Shown here piece by piece: positions 1 through 9,377 of a stretch of 64,000 bases of DNA. Positions within the stretch are counted from its first letter, which is position 1; every line of letters begins with the position of its first letter. Origin of the DNA: Microbacter sp. GSS18 (GTDB lineage Bacteria > Actinomycetota > Actinomycetes > Actinomycetales > Microbacteriaceae); assembly GCA_029319145.1 (NCBI GenBank), contig CP119753.1:2418001-2482000 (forward strand), given 5' to 3'. The position numbers and the translations under genes are program-made. The notes below the pieces were generated by a model, which was not told the DNA's origin, searched no databases, and saw only the letters and a list, made by a program, of their open reading frames with translations.

Positions 1-11
1 GATCCACGATT

Positions 12-26
12 GGGCAAGCGTTTTCC
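12..26. promoter_or_regulatory. LacI-type operator before the Gfo/PmoA operon
   Basis: GGGCAAGCGTTTTCC, a near-palindrome centred on CG, lies about 58 bases before the first start codon. It follows a CACGAT hexamer (5-10) that could be a -10 box. The same arrangement (-10 box, then GGGCAAGCGCTTTCC) recurs before the binding-protein gene at 15653, suggesting shared control. Confidence 0.6.
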
Positions 27-83
27 AGCAAACTGGGGAACAATGGAGGACATGCGCACAGAACGCGACGGAGCTCCTGTCCG

Positions 84-1205
84 ATGACCGCCGACTCACC
101 GATCCGCGCCGCCGTCGTGGGCGCCGGGGGCATCGCCCGCGGCATCCACCTGCCGGCTCTCGCCGCGCACCCCGAGATCGAGATCGCCGCCGTGGTCGAC
201 GTCGACGCCGAGCGTGCCCGCGAGACGGCCGACGAGTTCGGCGTGACGGATGCCTTCACCGACGTCGCCGCGATGCTCGCGGCATCCGCCCCCGACCTCG
301 TGGTCGTGGCCACTCCCCCCGGCGCCCACAAGGGCGCCACCATCGCCGCCCTCGACGCCGGCGCCTGGGTGTGGTGCGAGAAGCCCCCGGCGCTGAGCCT
401 CGCCGACTACGACGAGATGGCCGCGCACGAGGGCGAGAGCGGCCCGTACGCCTCCTACGTCTTCCAGCATCGCTTCGGCTCGGCGGGACGGCGCCTGCGC
501 CGTCACCTCGACGAGGGGACGCTCGGCGCCCCGCGCGTGGCCCAGTGCCACACGCTCTGGTACCGAGACGACGCCTACTTCGAGGTCCCGTGGCGTGGGA
601 AGTGGGCGACCGAAGGGGGCGGCCCCACGATGGGGCACGGCATCCACCAGATGGATCTGGCGCTGTCGATCCTGGGCGACTGGTCCGAGGTCACCGCCAT
701 GATGGGGACCCTCGCGCGCGACACCGAGACCGAGGACGTCTCGGCCGCGATCGTGCGGCTGGAGTCCGGCGCGATGTGCGTCATGACCAACAGCCTCCTG
801 TCGCCGCGCGAGTCGAGCCTGCTGCGGTTCGACTTCGACGACGCCACCGTCGAGGTCGAGCACCTCTACGGCTACGACAACTCGCACTGGCGCTGGACGC
901 CGGCGCCGCACGTCGAGGCCGCCCAGGCCGACGACTGGGTCCCCGACACCGACGAGGCGAGCTCGCACGCCGCGCAGCTGCGCGTGCTCGTCGACGCGTA
1001 CCGCCGCGGCGAGCGCCCGCCCGCGAGCGGCGCGGACGGGCGGCGCAGTCTCGAGCTGGTTGCGGGGATGTACAAGTCCGCCGTCGAGGGCCGGCCGGTC
1101 CGGCGCGACGAGCTCACCCCCGACGACCCCTTCGCCCGCGCCATGCACGGCGGCGACCCGGCCGCCGCCGCGCGGGCCTTCGGGAAGGAGCCGGCCCGTG
1201 TCTGA
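84..1205 (+). CDS. Gfo/Idh/MocA family NAD(P)-dependent oxidoreductase
   Basis: 373-residue cytoplasmic oxidoreductase of the Gfo/Idh/MocA family, which oxidises or reduces sugars and cyclitols with bound NAD(P). The N-terminal Rossmann fold shows VVGAGGIARGIH near residue 11. The family EKPP motif lies near residue 97, followed by the C-terminal alpha/beta domain. It closely resembles the protein at 13383: both carry a VPWRGxW segment, a GHGIHQ segment and a TEDxS segment, so they are paralogs. The start has a GGAG element about 10 bases upstream. It overlaps the PmoA-like gene by 8 bases and forms an operon with it and a cupin gene. The substrate is unknown; the locus suggests a plant-derived sugar. 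Confidence 0.85.
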   Translation: MTADSPIRAAVVGAGGIARGIHLPALAAHPEIEIAAVVDVDAERARETADEFGVTDAFTDVAAMLAASAPDLVVVATPPGAHKGATIAALDAGAWVWCEKPPALSLADYDEMAAHEGESGPYASYVFQHRFGSAGRRLRRHLDEGTLGAPRVAQCHTLWYRDDAYFEVPWRGKWATEGGGPTMGHGIHQMDLALSILGDWSEVTAMMGTLARDTETEDVSAAIVRLESGAMCVMTNSLLSPRESSLLRFDFDDATVEVEHLYGYDNSHWRWTPAPHVEAAQADDWVPDTDEASSHAAQLRVLVDAYRRGERPPASGADGRRSLELVAGMYKSAVEGRPVRRDELTPDDPFARAMHGGDPAAAARAFGKEPARV

Positions 1206-2100
1206 CTTCTCGATCGCGCTGACCGGCACCGAGGCCGTCGTGACCGCGGGCGGCGTCGACATCGCGCACTACGTGTTCGACCCGGGCGGGGCGGATTCCG
1301 AGGGCCCGAAGCCCTACATGCACCCGGTCCGCGCCCTCGACGGAGCCGTCCTCTCGGCCTTCCGCCCGTGGGATCACCGCTGGCACAAGGGTCTGCAGAT
1401 GACGTGGACCGCCGTGTCGGGCCAGAACTTCTGGGGCGGCCCGACGTATCAGCGCGACACCGGCTACGTTCAGCTCGACAACGTCGGGCGCATGCGCCAC
1501 GACCGCTTCACGACGATGACGGATGCCGGGGACGACGTGTCGTTCACCGAGGAGCTCACGTGGATCACGCAGGCGGGCGACGAGTGGTTCACCGAGACGC
1601 GCACCCACCGGTTCCACGGTCTCGACGCCGCGCGGGGCTTCTGGATGCTCGACTTCGCCACGACGCTGCGCAACGTCTCGGACCGCGAGCTCGAGCTCGG
1701 CAGCCCCACCACCGAGGGACGGCCGAACGCCGGCTACACCGGCTTCGCGATCCGCATGCCGCGCGCGTGGACCGGCGGCCGCGTGCTGTCGGCCGACTCC
1801 GACGACGCCGATGCGCTCATGGGCGCCGAGACCGCGTGGCTCGCCCTGTCGGGCGAGCACGACGAGGTCGACGGGGGCGGCACGGTGCTCGTCTTCGCCG
1901 GCGTCTCGACCGGCGCGCCCGCCGTCAGATGGTTCGTGCGCAGCGAGCCGTTCCCGATCATCAGCCCGTCGGCGTCCTTCGACGAGCCGATCGTCCTCGC
2001 ACCCGGAGACGACGTCTCGCTGTCGCACCGCCACGTGTTCCTCGACAGCATCCCCGACGCCGACGACGTTCGGGCGCTCGCGACGGAGCTGGCGCCGTGA
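1198..2100 (+). CDS. PmoA-like protein (DUF6807)
   Basis: 300-residue protein of the PmoA-like DUF6807 family, which is often encoded beside Gfo/Idh/MocA oxidoreductases in carbohydrate loci. Visible features are an early HYVFDPGG segment, a conserved block HPVRALDG and DHRWHKGLQ (roughly residues 40-65), and a late SHRHVFLD stretch. No signal peptide is seen, so it is probably cytoplasmic. I chose the GTG at 1198, which overlaps the preceding gene by 8 bases; the frame is open further upstream, but that part runs antiparallel to nothing recognisable and through the oxidoreductase coding region. The biochemical function is not established; a role in modifying or binding a sugar intermediate is inference from the neighbours. 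Confidence 0.75.
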   Translation: MSDFSIALTGTEAVVTAGGVDIAHYVFDPGGADSEGPKPYMHPVRALDGAVLSAFRPWDHRWHKGLQMTWTAVSGQNFWGGPTYQRDTGYVQLDNVGRMRHDRFTTMTDAGDDVSFTEELTWITQAGDEWFTETRTHRFHGLDAARGFWMLDFATTLRNVSDRELELGSPTTEGRPNAGYTGFAIRMPRAWTGGRVLSADSDDADALMGAETAWLALSGEHDEVDGGGTVLVFAGVSTGAPAVRWFVRSEPFPIISPSASFDEPIVLAPGDDVSLSHRHVFLDSIPDADDVRALATELAP

Positions 2101-2843
2101 GCGACACTCCCCCGCTGTTCCCCGGCGGCGTGGCCGTCAGCGGCCTGCAGGTCTACGACTGGCAGGCCGAGGACGGATGCCGCGGCGGCTCGCCGCACCT
2201 GCACACCGCATCGAGCGAGGGATATGTCGTCACGGGCGGCACGGGCGAGGTGCACACCATCTCGGCCGCAGGCCGGGCCGTCCACGCCCTCGAGCCGGGC
2301 GAGGTCGTCTGGTTCTCGCCGGGCACCGTCCACCGGCTCGTGAACCACGGCGATCTCGAACTCGTCGTCGTCATGCAGAACACCGGGCTCCCCGAGGCCG
2401 GCGACGCCGTGCTGACCTTCCCCGTCGATGTGCTGGACGATCCGGATGCGTATCGACGCGCCGCGACGGTGCCGGCCGCCGGCTCGGAAGCCGACCGCGC
2501 CGAGGCCGTGCGTGCCCGCCGGGACCTGGCGCTGCGCGGCTACCGGCAGCTCCTGGACGACCTCGAGGCGCACGGGCCCGCGGCGCTCGCTGCGCTCCAC
2601 AGGCGCGCCGCGCGTCTGGTGCAGCCGAGCGTCGAGCGCTGGCAGCGCCTGTGGTCGGCGACGGTCGAGACCGAGACCGCGAGGACCGCAGCGCAGCTCG
2701 ACCGCCTCGCGTCGGGCGAGCCCGGCATCCTCGCCGAGGCCGCCGTCGTCCGCGGCGAGCGGACTCCCGGCGAGCGCGGCTACGGCATGTGCGGGCGCCT
2801 GCAGACGTGGGACTGGCCGTCCCCCGAAGAGCCCGGCTCCTGA
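2097..2843 (+). CDS. Cupin-domain protein
   Basis: 248-residue protein. The N-terminal third is a single cupin barrel with a likely metal site: HLHT near residue 36, a glutamate soon after, and VHR near residue 79. The C-terminal half is alpha-helical and rich in Arg, Ala and Glu, without a recognisable domain. The GTG start overlaps the PmoA-like stop codon (GTGA), so the gene is translationally coupled and third in the operon. Cupins in sugar operons act as epimerases, isomerases or ligand sensors; which applies here cannot be read from the sequence. Confidence 0.75.
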   Translation: MSDTPPLFPGGVAVSGLQVYDWQAEDGCRGGSPHLHTASSEGYVVTGGTGEVHTISAAGRAVHALEPGEVVWFSPGTVHRLVNHGDLELVVVMQNTGLPEAGDAVLTFPVDVLDDPDAYRRAATVPAAGSEADRAEAVRARRDLALRGYRQLLDDLEAHGPAALAALHRRAARLVQPSVERWQRLWSATVETETARTAAQLDRLASGEPGILAEAAVVRGERTPGERGYGMCGRLQTWDWPSPEEPGS

Positions 2844-2864
2844 CGCGACGACGCGTCGCCCGAC

Positions 2865-2924
2865 CCCTGAGCGAGGGCGCGTCGCCACCCGCGCTCGAGG
2901 GCGGCCCTCGAGCCCTGAGCGAGG
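2865..2924. repeat. Intergenic repeat CCCTGAGCGAGG (two copies) with a hairpin
   Basis: CCCTGAGCGAGG occurs at 2865-2876 and 2913-2924. Between them is a perfect 9-bp stem with a 3-base loop (2893-2913, arms GCTCGAGGG and CCCTCGAGC). Repeats starting CCCTGAGCGAG are common between actinobacterial genes. The hairpin may help end the cupin operon transcript. Confidence 0.5.
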
Positions 2925-2992
2925 ACGCGCAGCGACCGAGACGAAGCGCGCCCCGCGGCCGAGGCGAAGGACTCCCCGCGGCCGGACGCGCG

Positions 2993-3028
2993 AAGGCCCG
3001 GCACCCTCTCGAGGATGCCGGGCCCTTT
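2993..3028. terminator. Bidirectional terminator between convergent genes
   Basis: A 9-bp GC stem (GGCCCGGCA at 2995-3003, TGCCGGGCC at 3016-3024) is flanked by AA on the left and TTT on the right. It sits between the cupin operon and the convergent giant lyase gene, so it can serve both strands. Confidence 0.75.
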
Positions 3029-3038
3029 CGCAATCCCG

Positions 3039-6000
3039 CTAGCGCACCCGCACCGTCAGCTCCTTCGAGCTGGTGGCGCCGGCCGCGTTGGAGAACTCGG
3101 CCACGTACGTGTACGTGCCCGGGCCTCGACCCACGACGTACGTGGACACGTGCTGCGCATCGGGGCTCGCCGCAACGAGCTCCTGCTCGTCGATCAGAAC
3201 CCCGTCCTCGTACAGCCGATACAGCGTGCCGTTGGTACCCCACCACAGGTCGGCGCTGACGGTGTAGTTGCCGTCCCCGTCCCGGTTGTCGTGCGACAGC
3301 CGGGGCGCGGCGGGCGCGGCTTCGCTCACCCGAACGGTCACCGACTTCGTCTCGGTCGTGCCCGCCGCGTTGACGAGCTCGCCGGTGTAGACGTAGGTGC
3401 CGTTGCTCTTGCCGGACACCTCGACGGTCGCGATCTGTGGGTTCGGCGAGTCCGGCTCGAGCAGCTGCGTCGAGATGAGCTCACCGTCCTCGTACAGACG
3501 GAACACCGATCCGTTGACGCCCCACCACAGGTTCATCGAGATCGTGTAGGTGCCGTCGCGCAGTCCGTTCTCCCAGCCCGAGTTCGACGAGAGGTGACCG
3601 CGGCCGGGGGCCTCGGTCGCGCCCTCGTCCGCGAAGACCAGGATCTGCGCGGTCCGGGTCGAGACCAGGCCGTCGTGGTTGACCGCGCGCACCGACAGCG
3701 TGTGCGGGCCGACCAGGCCGTCCAGCTCGACGACGTCGCCGTTGGCGACGGGCTCGCCGTCGAACGCGATGTCGAGGTTGCGGACTCCCGACTCGGGGTC
3801 CTCGGCCGTCACGTCGACGGTGAGCGAACCCGACTCCGGCACGAGCGACCCGTCGGCAGGGAGGCCGGACAGCACCGGTGGGGTGTCGTCCGATCCGCCC
3901 GCGGGCGAGCCCGTGACCGCGATCGAGGGCAGCGGAGGCTCCGCCATGCCGTCTCCGATGAAGAAGCTCGGCCACGGCGGCTGGTTGTAACCGGTGTTCT
4001 GCCACGCGACGGCCGTGCGGTACATGGTGTCGTGCATCAGGGTCGGGATGCGCAGATCCGTCTCGTCGGTGGTCGAGTAGATGCGCAGCTCGCTCGAGTC
4101 GGCCGAGCGCCACGCGATCTCCTCGCGCCAGTCCCCGAAGAGGTCGGCCTGCACGTTCGGCGTTCCCTTGGTGCCGTTGTTCGACCGGGCCCCGGAGTCT
4201 TCGAGGATGATCTCCTCCTCCTGGGTCTCCCAGTTCCACTTCGCCACCGTCGGGGTGCCGTAGTAGGGCTCCTGGTAGAACGTGTGGTCCACGATCTCGC
4301 GCAACGGGTCGCCGTCGAACCAGGCCATGAAGTTGGCCGCGGGGATGGTGTCGCCGATGCGCGTGCCGTCGGCCGCCATCAGGTATCCCTCCCTGCTGTT
4401 CCACGAGGCGTCGCCGCCGATCGCCCAGCTCTCGGCGCCGGCGTAGCGCGGGTCGATGTCGCCCGAGGCGGCACGGCCCGTGTCGACGGTCGCCGGGATC
4501 TCCCACAGGATCTCGCCGGTGCGCGAGTCGCGCATCGTGCCGCCGCGGTTCTCTGACCGGAACATGTCCTCGTGCGCCGAGAACGTCTCGAAGCCGGGAC
4601 GGCTCGGATCGAGGTCGCTGGTGTGCTGCGCGTCGCCGTGCCCGAGGCCCGTCGAGTAGAGCAGCTCGCCGTCGTCGTCGACCGTGGCCGATCCGAAGAG
4701 CACCTCGTCCTTGCTGTCACCGTCGACGTCCGCGACCGCGAGCGAGTGGTTGCCCTGGCCGTACAAGCCGTAGGAACCGTCATCGGCCGAATCGATCACC
4801 CATCGTTCGATGAGCTTCTCGCCGTCGAAGTCGTAGGCGGCCATCACGGCGCGGGTGTAGTACCCGCGGCTGAACAGCGCGCTCGGCTTCTCGCCGTCGA
4901 GATAGGCGACACCGGCGAGGAACCGGTCGACCCGGTTGCCGTACCCGTCGCCCCAGGCCCCGACATCGCCGCGCTCGGGGGTGTAGTCGATCGTGTCGAT
5001 CGCCGCGCCCGTCCGCCCGTCGAACACCGTCAGGTACTCCGGCCCGCTCAGCACGTACCCCGAGCTGTTGCGGTGGTCGGCGCTGGCGTTCCCGATCGGC
5101 TGACCGACGCCGTCGATCGTCCCGTCACCGGTCTTCACGATCAGTTCCGCCCCGCCGTTCCCGTCGAAGTCGTAGACCATGAAGTGGGTGTAGTGAGCGC
5201 CGGCGCGGATGTTCACGCCGAGGTCGATCCGCCACAGACGCGTGCCGTCGAGGCGGTAGGCGTCGAGGTAGACGTTCCCGGTGTAGCCGGCCTGCGAGTT
5301 GTCCTTCGCGTTGGACGGGTACCACTTGACGACGTACTCGTACTGCCCGTCGCCGTCCACATCGCCGACGCTGACGTCGTTCGCCGTGTACGAGTAGGGC
5401 TGGCCGTCCTTCGTGTACGAGTCGGCCGGCTTCCGCAGCGGCACCGGGACGTAGTCGGCCGCCTGCACGGCGAACTCCTCGGTCTCGGTGGTCTCCACGT
5501 CGTTCAGCACCTTGGTGACGAAGTAGGTGGAGTCCGCCGTGCCGTCTGCGTCGAGCAGGTTGGTCGAGTCCGAGATCGGCTCGTCCGTGATCTGCGTCCC
5601 GTCGCGGTACACGTGGAAGGCGACGGATGCCGGGTCGGTGCCGAGCAGTCGCCACGTCACCAGCACGCCCTCGTCGGTCTGCACCGCCAGCGGAGCCCGG
5701 TCGAGATACTCGGCCTGCCGCTGCAGCACCGTGACCGCCTCGGTCTCCAGCTGCTCCGACGCAGGACCGGTGCCGCCGGCGTTCACCGAGATCACCGTGT
5801 AGTAATACGGGATCGTGGTGAGCACCTCGGCGGCGTCCGTGTACCGGTTGGTGTCGGCGACGCCGACCAGCTCGCCCTGCTCACCGGCGACCGTCGACCG
5901 GAACACCAGATGATAGAGCGCGTCGACGGGCGCGGCCCATCCGATCTCCACCTCGCGCTTCTCGATGCGCTGCACCGACAGGTCGGCGGGCGCGGCCGGG

Positions 6001-9000
6001 ACGTCGACGCTCTCGTCGATGAACGACACCTCGACGGTCGAGGACGGCACCGACTCCAGGTCGGTCTGATCGACCGCGGTCACGTGGTACGCGTAGTCGA
6101 GGCCGACCCGCGCGCTCGTGTCCACGAACGCGGGCTCGCCGACCACGCCCACGAGCACCGGATCGGTGTCGAACGGCGACTGACGGTACACGTTCCAGGT
6201 CAGGCCCGGCTCGTCGTCCCACGCCAGCGACACCGTCGGCGCCGCCGGGTCGGCGTCGATTCCGATCAGCTCGAACCCGGTCGGGCCGAGGAGGATCGGC
6301 GTGACCTCGAGTCCGTTGAAGCGCGTGCCCGCGGCGCTGCCGTAGGCCTCGACGTTCAGCTGCCCGTCGGTGACGAGGAACGGCCCGCGAAGGGTCTCGT
6401 TCACGCCGCCGCGCCCGGCGTTTCCGGTGCCGGCGTCGCGCCCCTCGACGCGGAAGCTGGTGCGCGTGGTTCCGATCCAGTCGCCCGAGTACGTCTTCAC
6501 CGAGTACGTGCCGTTGGGCACGTCCAGCATGAAGGTGTTCGAGTCGCCGGGGAGCATGAAGTCGCGCACGAGGTCGTTCGCGGCACCGCCGGCATCGCCG
6601 CGGTCACGGCCGGCGTTCCAGGCCAGCGGCGTCTCGAAGCCGTAGCCGCGGTCCTCGGAGTAGCCCATGTCGGGCGTCACCTCGGTGTAGCCGGGCATCA
6701 GCGGATTGCCGGTCAGCTGGAAGTCGAACTTGTACAGCGCCTCCTTGGTGGTGAAGCGCACGGCGTCGCTCGGCTCGGAGTCGCCTCGGCCGTTGACCGC
6801 CACGACGTAGTACTCGTACTCGACGCCCTCCTCGAGTCCCTGCACGATGGAGCTGGTCTGCGTGACGCTGCCCACCAGGGCGAACTCGCCCTCGGGGTCC
6901 GAAACGGTCCGGCGGTAGATCTTGTAGATGTCGGCCGTCGGCGAGGCGTCCCACTGGAGCGTCGCGCCGCCGTTGCTGATGGCTCCGGCCACCAGGTTCC
7001 GAGGGGCGACAGGCACCTCGGCGGGCGGCTCGACGTCGACGACCTTCTCCGAGAGCGGGTCGGCGAGGTCGGCGACGTCCTGAGCGATCAGGCGGGCCAT
7101 CTGGATGGCGCCGTACTCCTGGAAGTGCGTGTCGTCGACCGTTCCGGACGGACGGTTGGGGAAGATGCCCGGGTCGACGTGCAGGAAGACCGCCTTGGCC
7201 GCCTCGGGCCCGATCTCGTTCAGGTAGGCGCGGCTGGAGGCCGACAGGTCGACCAGCAGCACGTCCTCCTCGACCGCGAGCTCGGTCATCTTCGCCACGT
7301 ACTCGGGGAAGCTGACGTTGAACTCGCCGGTCTCGGCGTCGAAGCTGCGCCGTGACACCGGCGTGACCAGGATCGGGGTCGCGCCGCGCTGACGCGTCCC
7401 CTCGACGTAGACCCGCAGGTACTCCTTGTAGTCCTCGGGGCTGGCGTACCGGTCGTCGACGCCCTGCGTGGCATCGTTGTGGCCGAACTGGATCAGGTGG
7501 TAGTCGCCGGGGCGGATCGCTCGCAGGATCTCGTCGAGACGCCCCTGCGTGATGAAGTTCTTCGACGAGCGGCCGCCGATCGCGTGGTTGGCGAAGGCGA
7601 CGTCGTCGGCGAAGAACCGGTCGATCATCTGCCCCCAGCCCGCCTGCGGCGCGTAGGCGATCGGGTCGTAGGTCTGCACCGTCGAGTCGCCCGAGATGTA
7701 GGTCGTGGTGATGGCGCCGGCCAGTCGACCGGGAAGGCGCGTGATGGTCAGCGCGTTCAGCGCCGCCGTCTCGCCGCCGCCCAGCTCCAGCGTCAGCATG
7801 CCGTCGACCAGCGCGATCGTGAAGGCCATCTCGAGGTAGTCGCCCGCCAGCTGCGGGTTCTGCTGCACCTTCTGGATGGACTCGGCCGTGATCGTGAGCA
7901 CGCTCTCGGCCTCGGCGTCACCGGCGATGAGCTGCACCGCGTAGTCGCCCTCGCCGAGGTCGATCTCGAAGACGCCGCCGTCGGCCGCGACGAAGTCGTC
8001 GCGCAGCGCGTCGTCGCCGCCGCGGTCGACGTCGGGCGCCTCCGCGGTCGGGAGTGCGGTGAAGCCGTATCCCCACTCGGGGTCGAACGCCGTGGCGCTC
8101 GTGACCGGGAGCGCACCCTCCGCGACGGCGCCCGGGCCGAAGTCGAACGTCACGACCTCACCGTCGGGCAGCGGATCCGGCGAGATGTACACGGGCGCGT
8201 CGACGATCGTCGCCGGCGACGTTCCGGCGGGGTTGCTCGCGGTGACGCGGTAGCTGTGGGCGACGTCGGTGTCGACGCCGGAGTCGGTGTAGCCCGGCAC
8301 ATCGACCGTGCCGAGCACGGCGAAGTCCTCGGTGCCGACGGGAGCCCGCTCGACGAGGTAGGTCTCGGCGTTGGGCACGGCCGACCACGTGAGCACGACC
8401 GCGTCGGTGGTGACCTGGGCGACCGCGAGGTCGGATGCCGCGACGGGGATCTCGAGCTCGGGGATCTCGCCGCTGGCGACCACGGCCGAGGGGTCGGACA
8501 CCACGTCGTACGCGCTCACGCCGATCACGCGGTACGCGTACGATCCGCCGACGGTGACCGAGTCGTCGGCGTAGTCGGTCTCGGCCACCTCGGCGACCGC
8601 TGCGAACGCGCCCACCTCGCCGGATGCATCGACGTCGGCGCGCTCGACCGTGTAGGCCGCGGCGCCGTCCGAGGCGCTCCAGCCGAGCTCGACGACGTTG
8701 TACGCCACGCGCGTGATGACGACGTCGGCGGGGACCGTGGGCACGACCGGTGCGATCTCGATGCCATTGACGAGCCCGGCGATGCCGCTGCCCGAGAAGC
8801 CGGCGGTGAGCTGGCCGTCCTCGACGACGGTGCGGAAGGTCTCGGTGACGGCGGCCCGGCGTGCCGACACCCGGCCGACCTCCTCGCCCTCCAGGGTCAC
8901 ATCCGTCGTGACGGTGCTGGTCCCGTCGAGCTGGTCGCCGGACGTCACGGCGACGTCGTACTCGCCGTCGGGGAGGTCGACGACGAACTCGAACGTTCCG

Positions 9001-9377
9001 CCCCCGACCCAGTCGTTGGTCATCGGATCGGCGGGGTCGGTGCTTCCGGTGCGGTCGCGCGAGATGAGCGACACCCCGTCCGCGGTGACGATGCCGAAGC
9101 CGGCCTCGGCGTCGTACGCCGTTCCGGGGACGACCTCGGTCCAGCCGTCGGCGACGGGGCTGGCCCCCGTGCCGAAGTCGAAGAGGTACACGCCCTCGTC
9201 GTTCGGCTCGATGCCGGTGGCGGCGGCGCCGGGGACGGCCGCCAGAAGCGCCCCGGCGACGATGGCGCTCGTGGCGGCTGCGGTGATCCTGCGCCCGCGG
9301 GCGGCGCGCGTCGGCGGTGGCGTGAAGCTGTCGTGCTCGTGTCTCGCGGCGTCTGACCGCTCGAACGGAAGGGGCAC
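3039..9377 (-). CDS. Secreted multidomain CE12-like acetylesterase and PL11 rhamnogalacturonan lyase
   Basis: 2112-residue exported enzyme. The GTG at 9377 is chosen because AAGGAGG precedes it by four bases. A signal peptide spans about residues 30-54, ending at an AAA cleavage-like site. In order: a beta-sandwich module with YLFDFGTG (about 60-205), two FN3 domains (210-400), a second beta module (405-550), an SGNH/GDSL esterase (555-780) with SGDST, QFGHND and DDTHF blocks, an FN3, a third beta module (880-1025), two more FN3 domains, then a PL11 domain (about 1225-1810). The PL11 part begins with LDRAPLAV and has DVDGDGQYEY and DFDGNGGAEL calcium-type loops. An Ig-like region and two copies of an LWWGxNG module end the protein. 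Known families: CE12 removes acetyl groups from rhamnogalacturonan and PL11 cleaves its backbone. No cell-wall anchor is seen. Confidence 0.9.
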   Translation of the reverse strand: MPLPFERSDAARHEHDSFTPPPTRAARGRRITAAATSAIVAGALLAAVPGAAATGIEPNDEGVYLFDFGTGASPVADGWTEVVPGTAYDAEAGFGIVTADGVSLISRDRTGSTDPADPMTNDWVGGGTFEFVVDLPDGEYDVAVTSGDQLDGTSTVTTDVTLEGEEVGRVSARRAAVTETFRTVVEDGQLTAGFSGSGIAGLVNGIEIAPVVPTVPADVVITRVAYNVVELGWSASDGAAAYTVERADVDASGEVGAFAAVAEVAETDYADDSVTVGGSYAYRVIGVSAYDVVSDPSAVVASGEIPELEIPVAASDLAVAQVTTDAVVLTWSAVPNAETYLVERAPVGTEDFAVLGTVDVPGYTDSGVDTDVAHSYRVTASNPAGTSPATIVDAPVYISPDPLPDGEVVTFDFGPGAVAEGALPVTSATAFDPEWGYGFTALPTAEAPDVDRGGDDALRDDFVAADGGVFEIDLGEGDYAVQLIAGDAEAESVLTITAESIQKVQQNPQLAGDYLEMAFTIALVDGMLTLELGGGETAALNALTITRLPGRLAGAITTTYISGDSTVQTYDPIAYAPQAGWGQMIDRFFADDVAFANHAIGGRSSKNFITQGRLDEILRAIRPGDYHLIQFGHNDATQGVDDRYASPEDYKEYLRVYVEGTRQRGATPILVTPVSRRSFDAETGEFNVSFPEYVAKMTELAVEEDVLLVDLSASSRAYLNEIGPEAAKAVFLHVDPGIFPNRPSGTVDDTHFQEYGAIQMARLIAQDVADLADPLSEKVVDVEPPAEVPVAPRNLVAGAISNGGATLQWDASPTADIYKIYRRTVSDPEGEFALVGSVTQTSSIVQGLEEGVEYEYYVVAVNGRGDSEPSDAVRFTTKEALYKFDFQLTGNPLMPGYTEVTPDMGYSEDRGYGFETPLAWNAGRDRGDAGGAANDLVRDFMLPGDSNTFMLDVPNGTYSVKTYSGDWIGTTRTSFRVEGRDAGTGNAGRGGVNETLRGPFLVTDGQLNVEAYGSAAGTRFNGLEVTPILLGPTGFELIGIDADPAAPTVSLAWDDEPGLTWNVYRQSPFDTDPVLVGVVGEPAFVDTSARVGLDYAYHVTAVDQTDLESVPSSTVEVSFIDESVDVPAAPADLSVQRIEKREVEIGWAAPVDALYHLVFRSTVAGEQGELVGVADTNRYTDAAEVLTTIPYYYTVISVNAGGTGPASEQLETEAVTVLQRQAEYLDRAPLAVQTDEGVLVTWRLLGTDPASVAFHVYRDGTQITDEPISDSTNLLDADGTADSTYFVTKVLNDVETTETEEFAVQAADYVPVPLRKPADSYTKDGQPYSYTANDVSVGDVDGDGQYEYVVKWYPSNAKDNSQAGYTGNVYLDAYRLDGTRLWRIDLGVNIRAGAHYTHFMVYDFDGNGGAELIVKTGDGTIDGVGQPIGNASADHRNSSGYVLSGPEYLTVFDGRTGAAIDTIDYTPERGDVGAWGDGYGNRVDRFLAGVAYLDGEKPSALFSRGYYTRAVMAAYDFDGEKLIERWVIDSADDGSYGLYGQGNHSLAVADVDGDSKDEVLFGSATVDDDGELLYSTGLGHGDAQHTSDLDPSRPGFETFSAHEDMFRSENRGGTMRDSRTGEILWEIPATVDTGRAASGDIDPRYAGAESWAIGGDASWNSREGYLMAADGTRIGDTIPAANFMAWFDGDPLREIVDHTFYQEPYYGTPTVAKWNWETQEEEIILEDSGARSNNGTKGTPNVQADLFGDWREEIAWRSADSSELRIYSTTDETDLRIPTLMHDTMYRTAVAWQNTGYNQPPWPSFFIGDGMAEPPLPSIAVTGSPAGGSDDTPPVLSGLPADGSLVPESGSLTVDVTAEDPESGVRNLDIAFDGEPVANGDVVELDGLVGPHTLSVRAVNHDGLVSTRTAQILVFADEGATEAPGRGHLSSNSGWENGLRDGTYTISMNLWWGVNGSVFRLYEDGELISTQLLEPDSPNPQIATVEVSGKSNGTYVYTGELVNAAGTTETKSVTVRVSEAAPAAPRLSHDNRDGDGNYTVSADLWWGTNGTLYRLYEDGVLIDEQELVAASPDAQHVSTYVVGRGPGTYTYVAEFSNAAGATSSKELTVRVR

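Noticed and set aside
4572..7355. Very long open frame on the plus strand opposite the giant lyase
   Set aside because: Arg/Val/Gly-rich translation without domains; antisense shadow of a strongly supported gene in GC-rich DNA.
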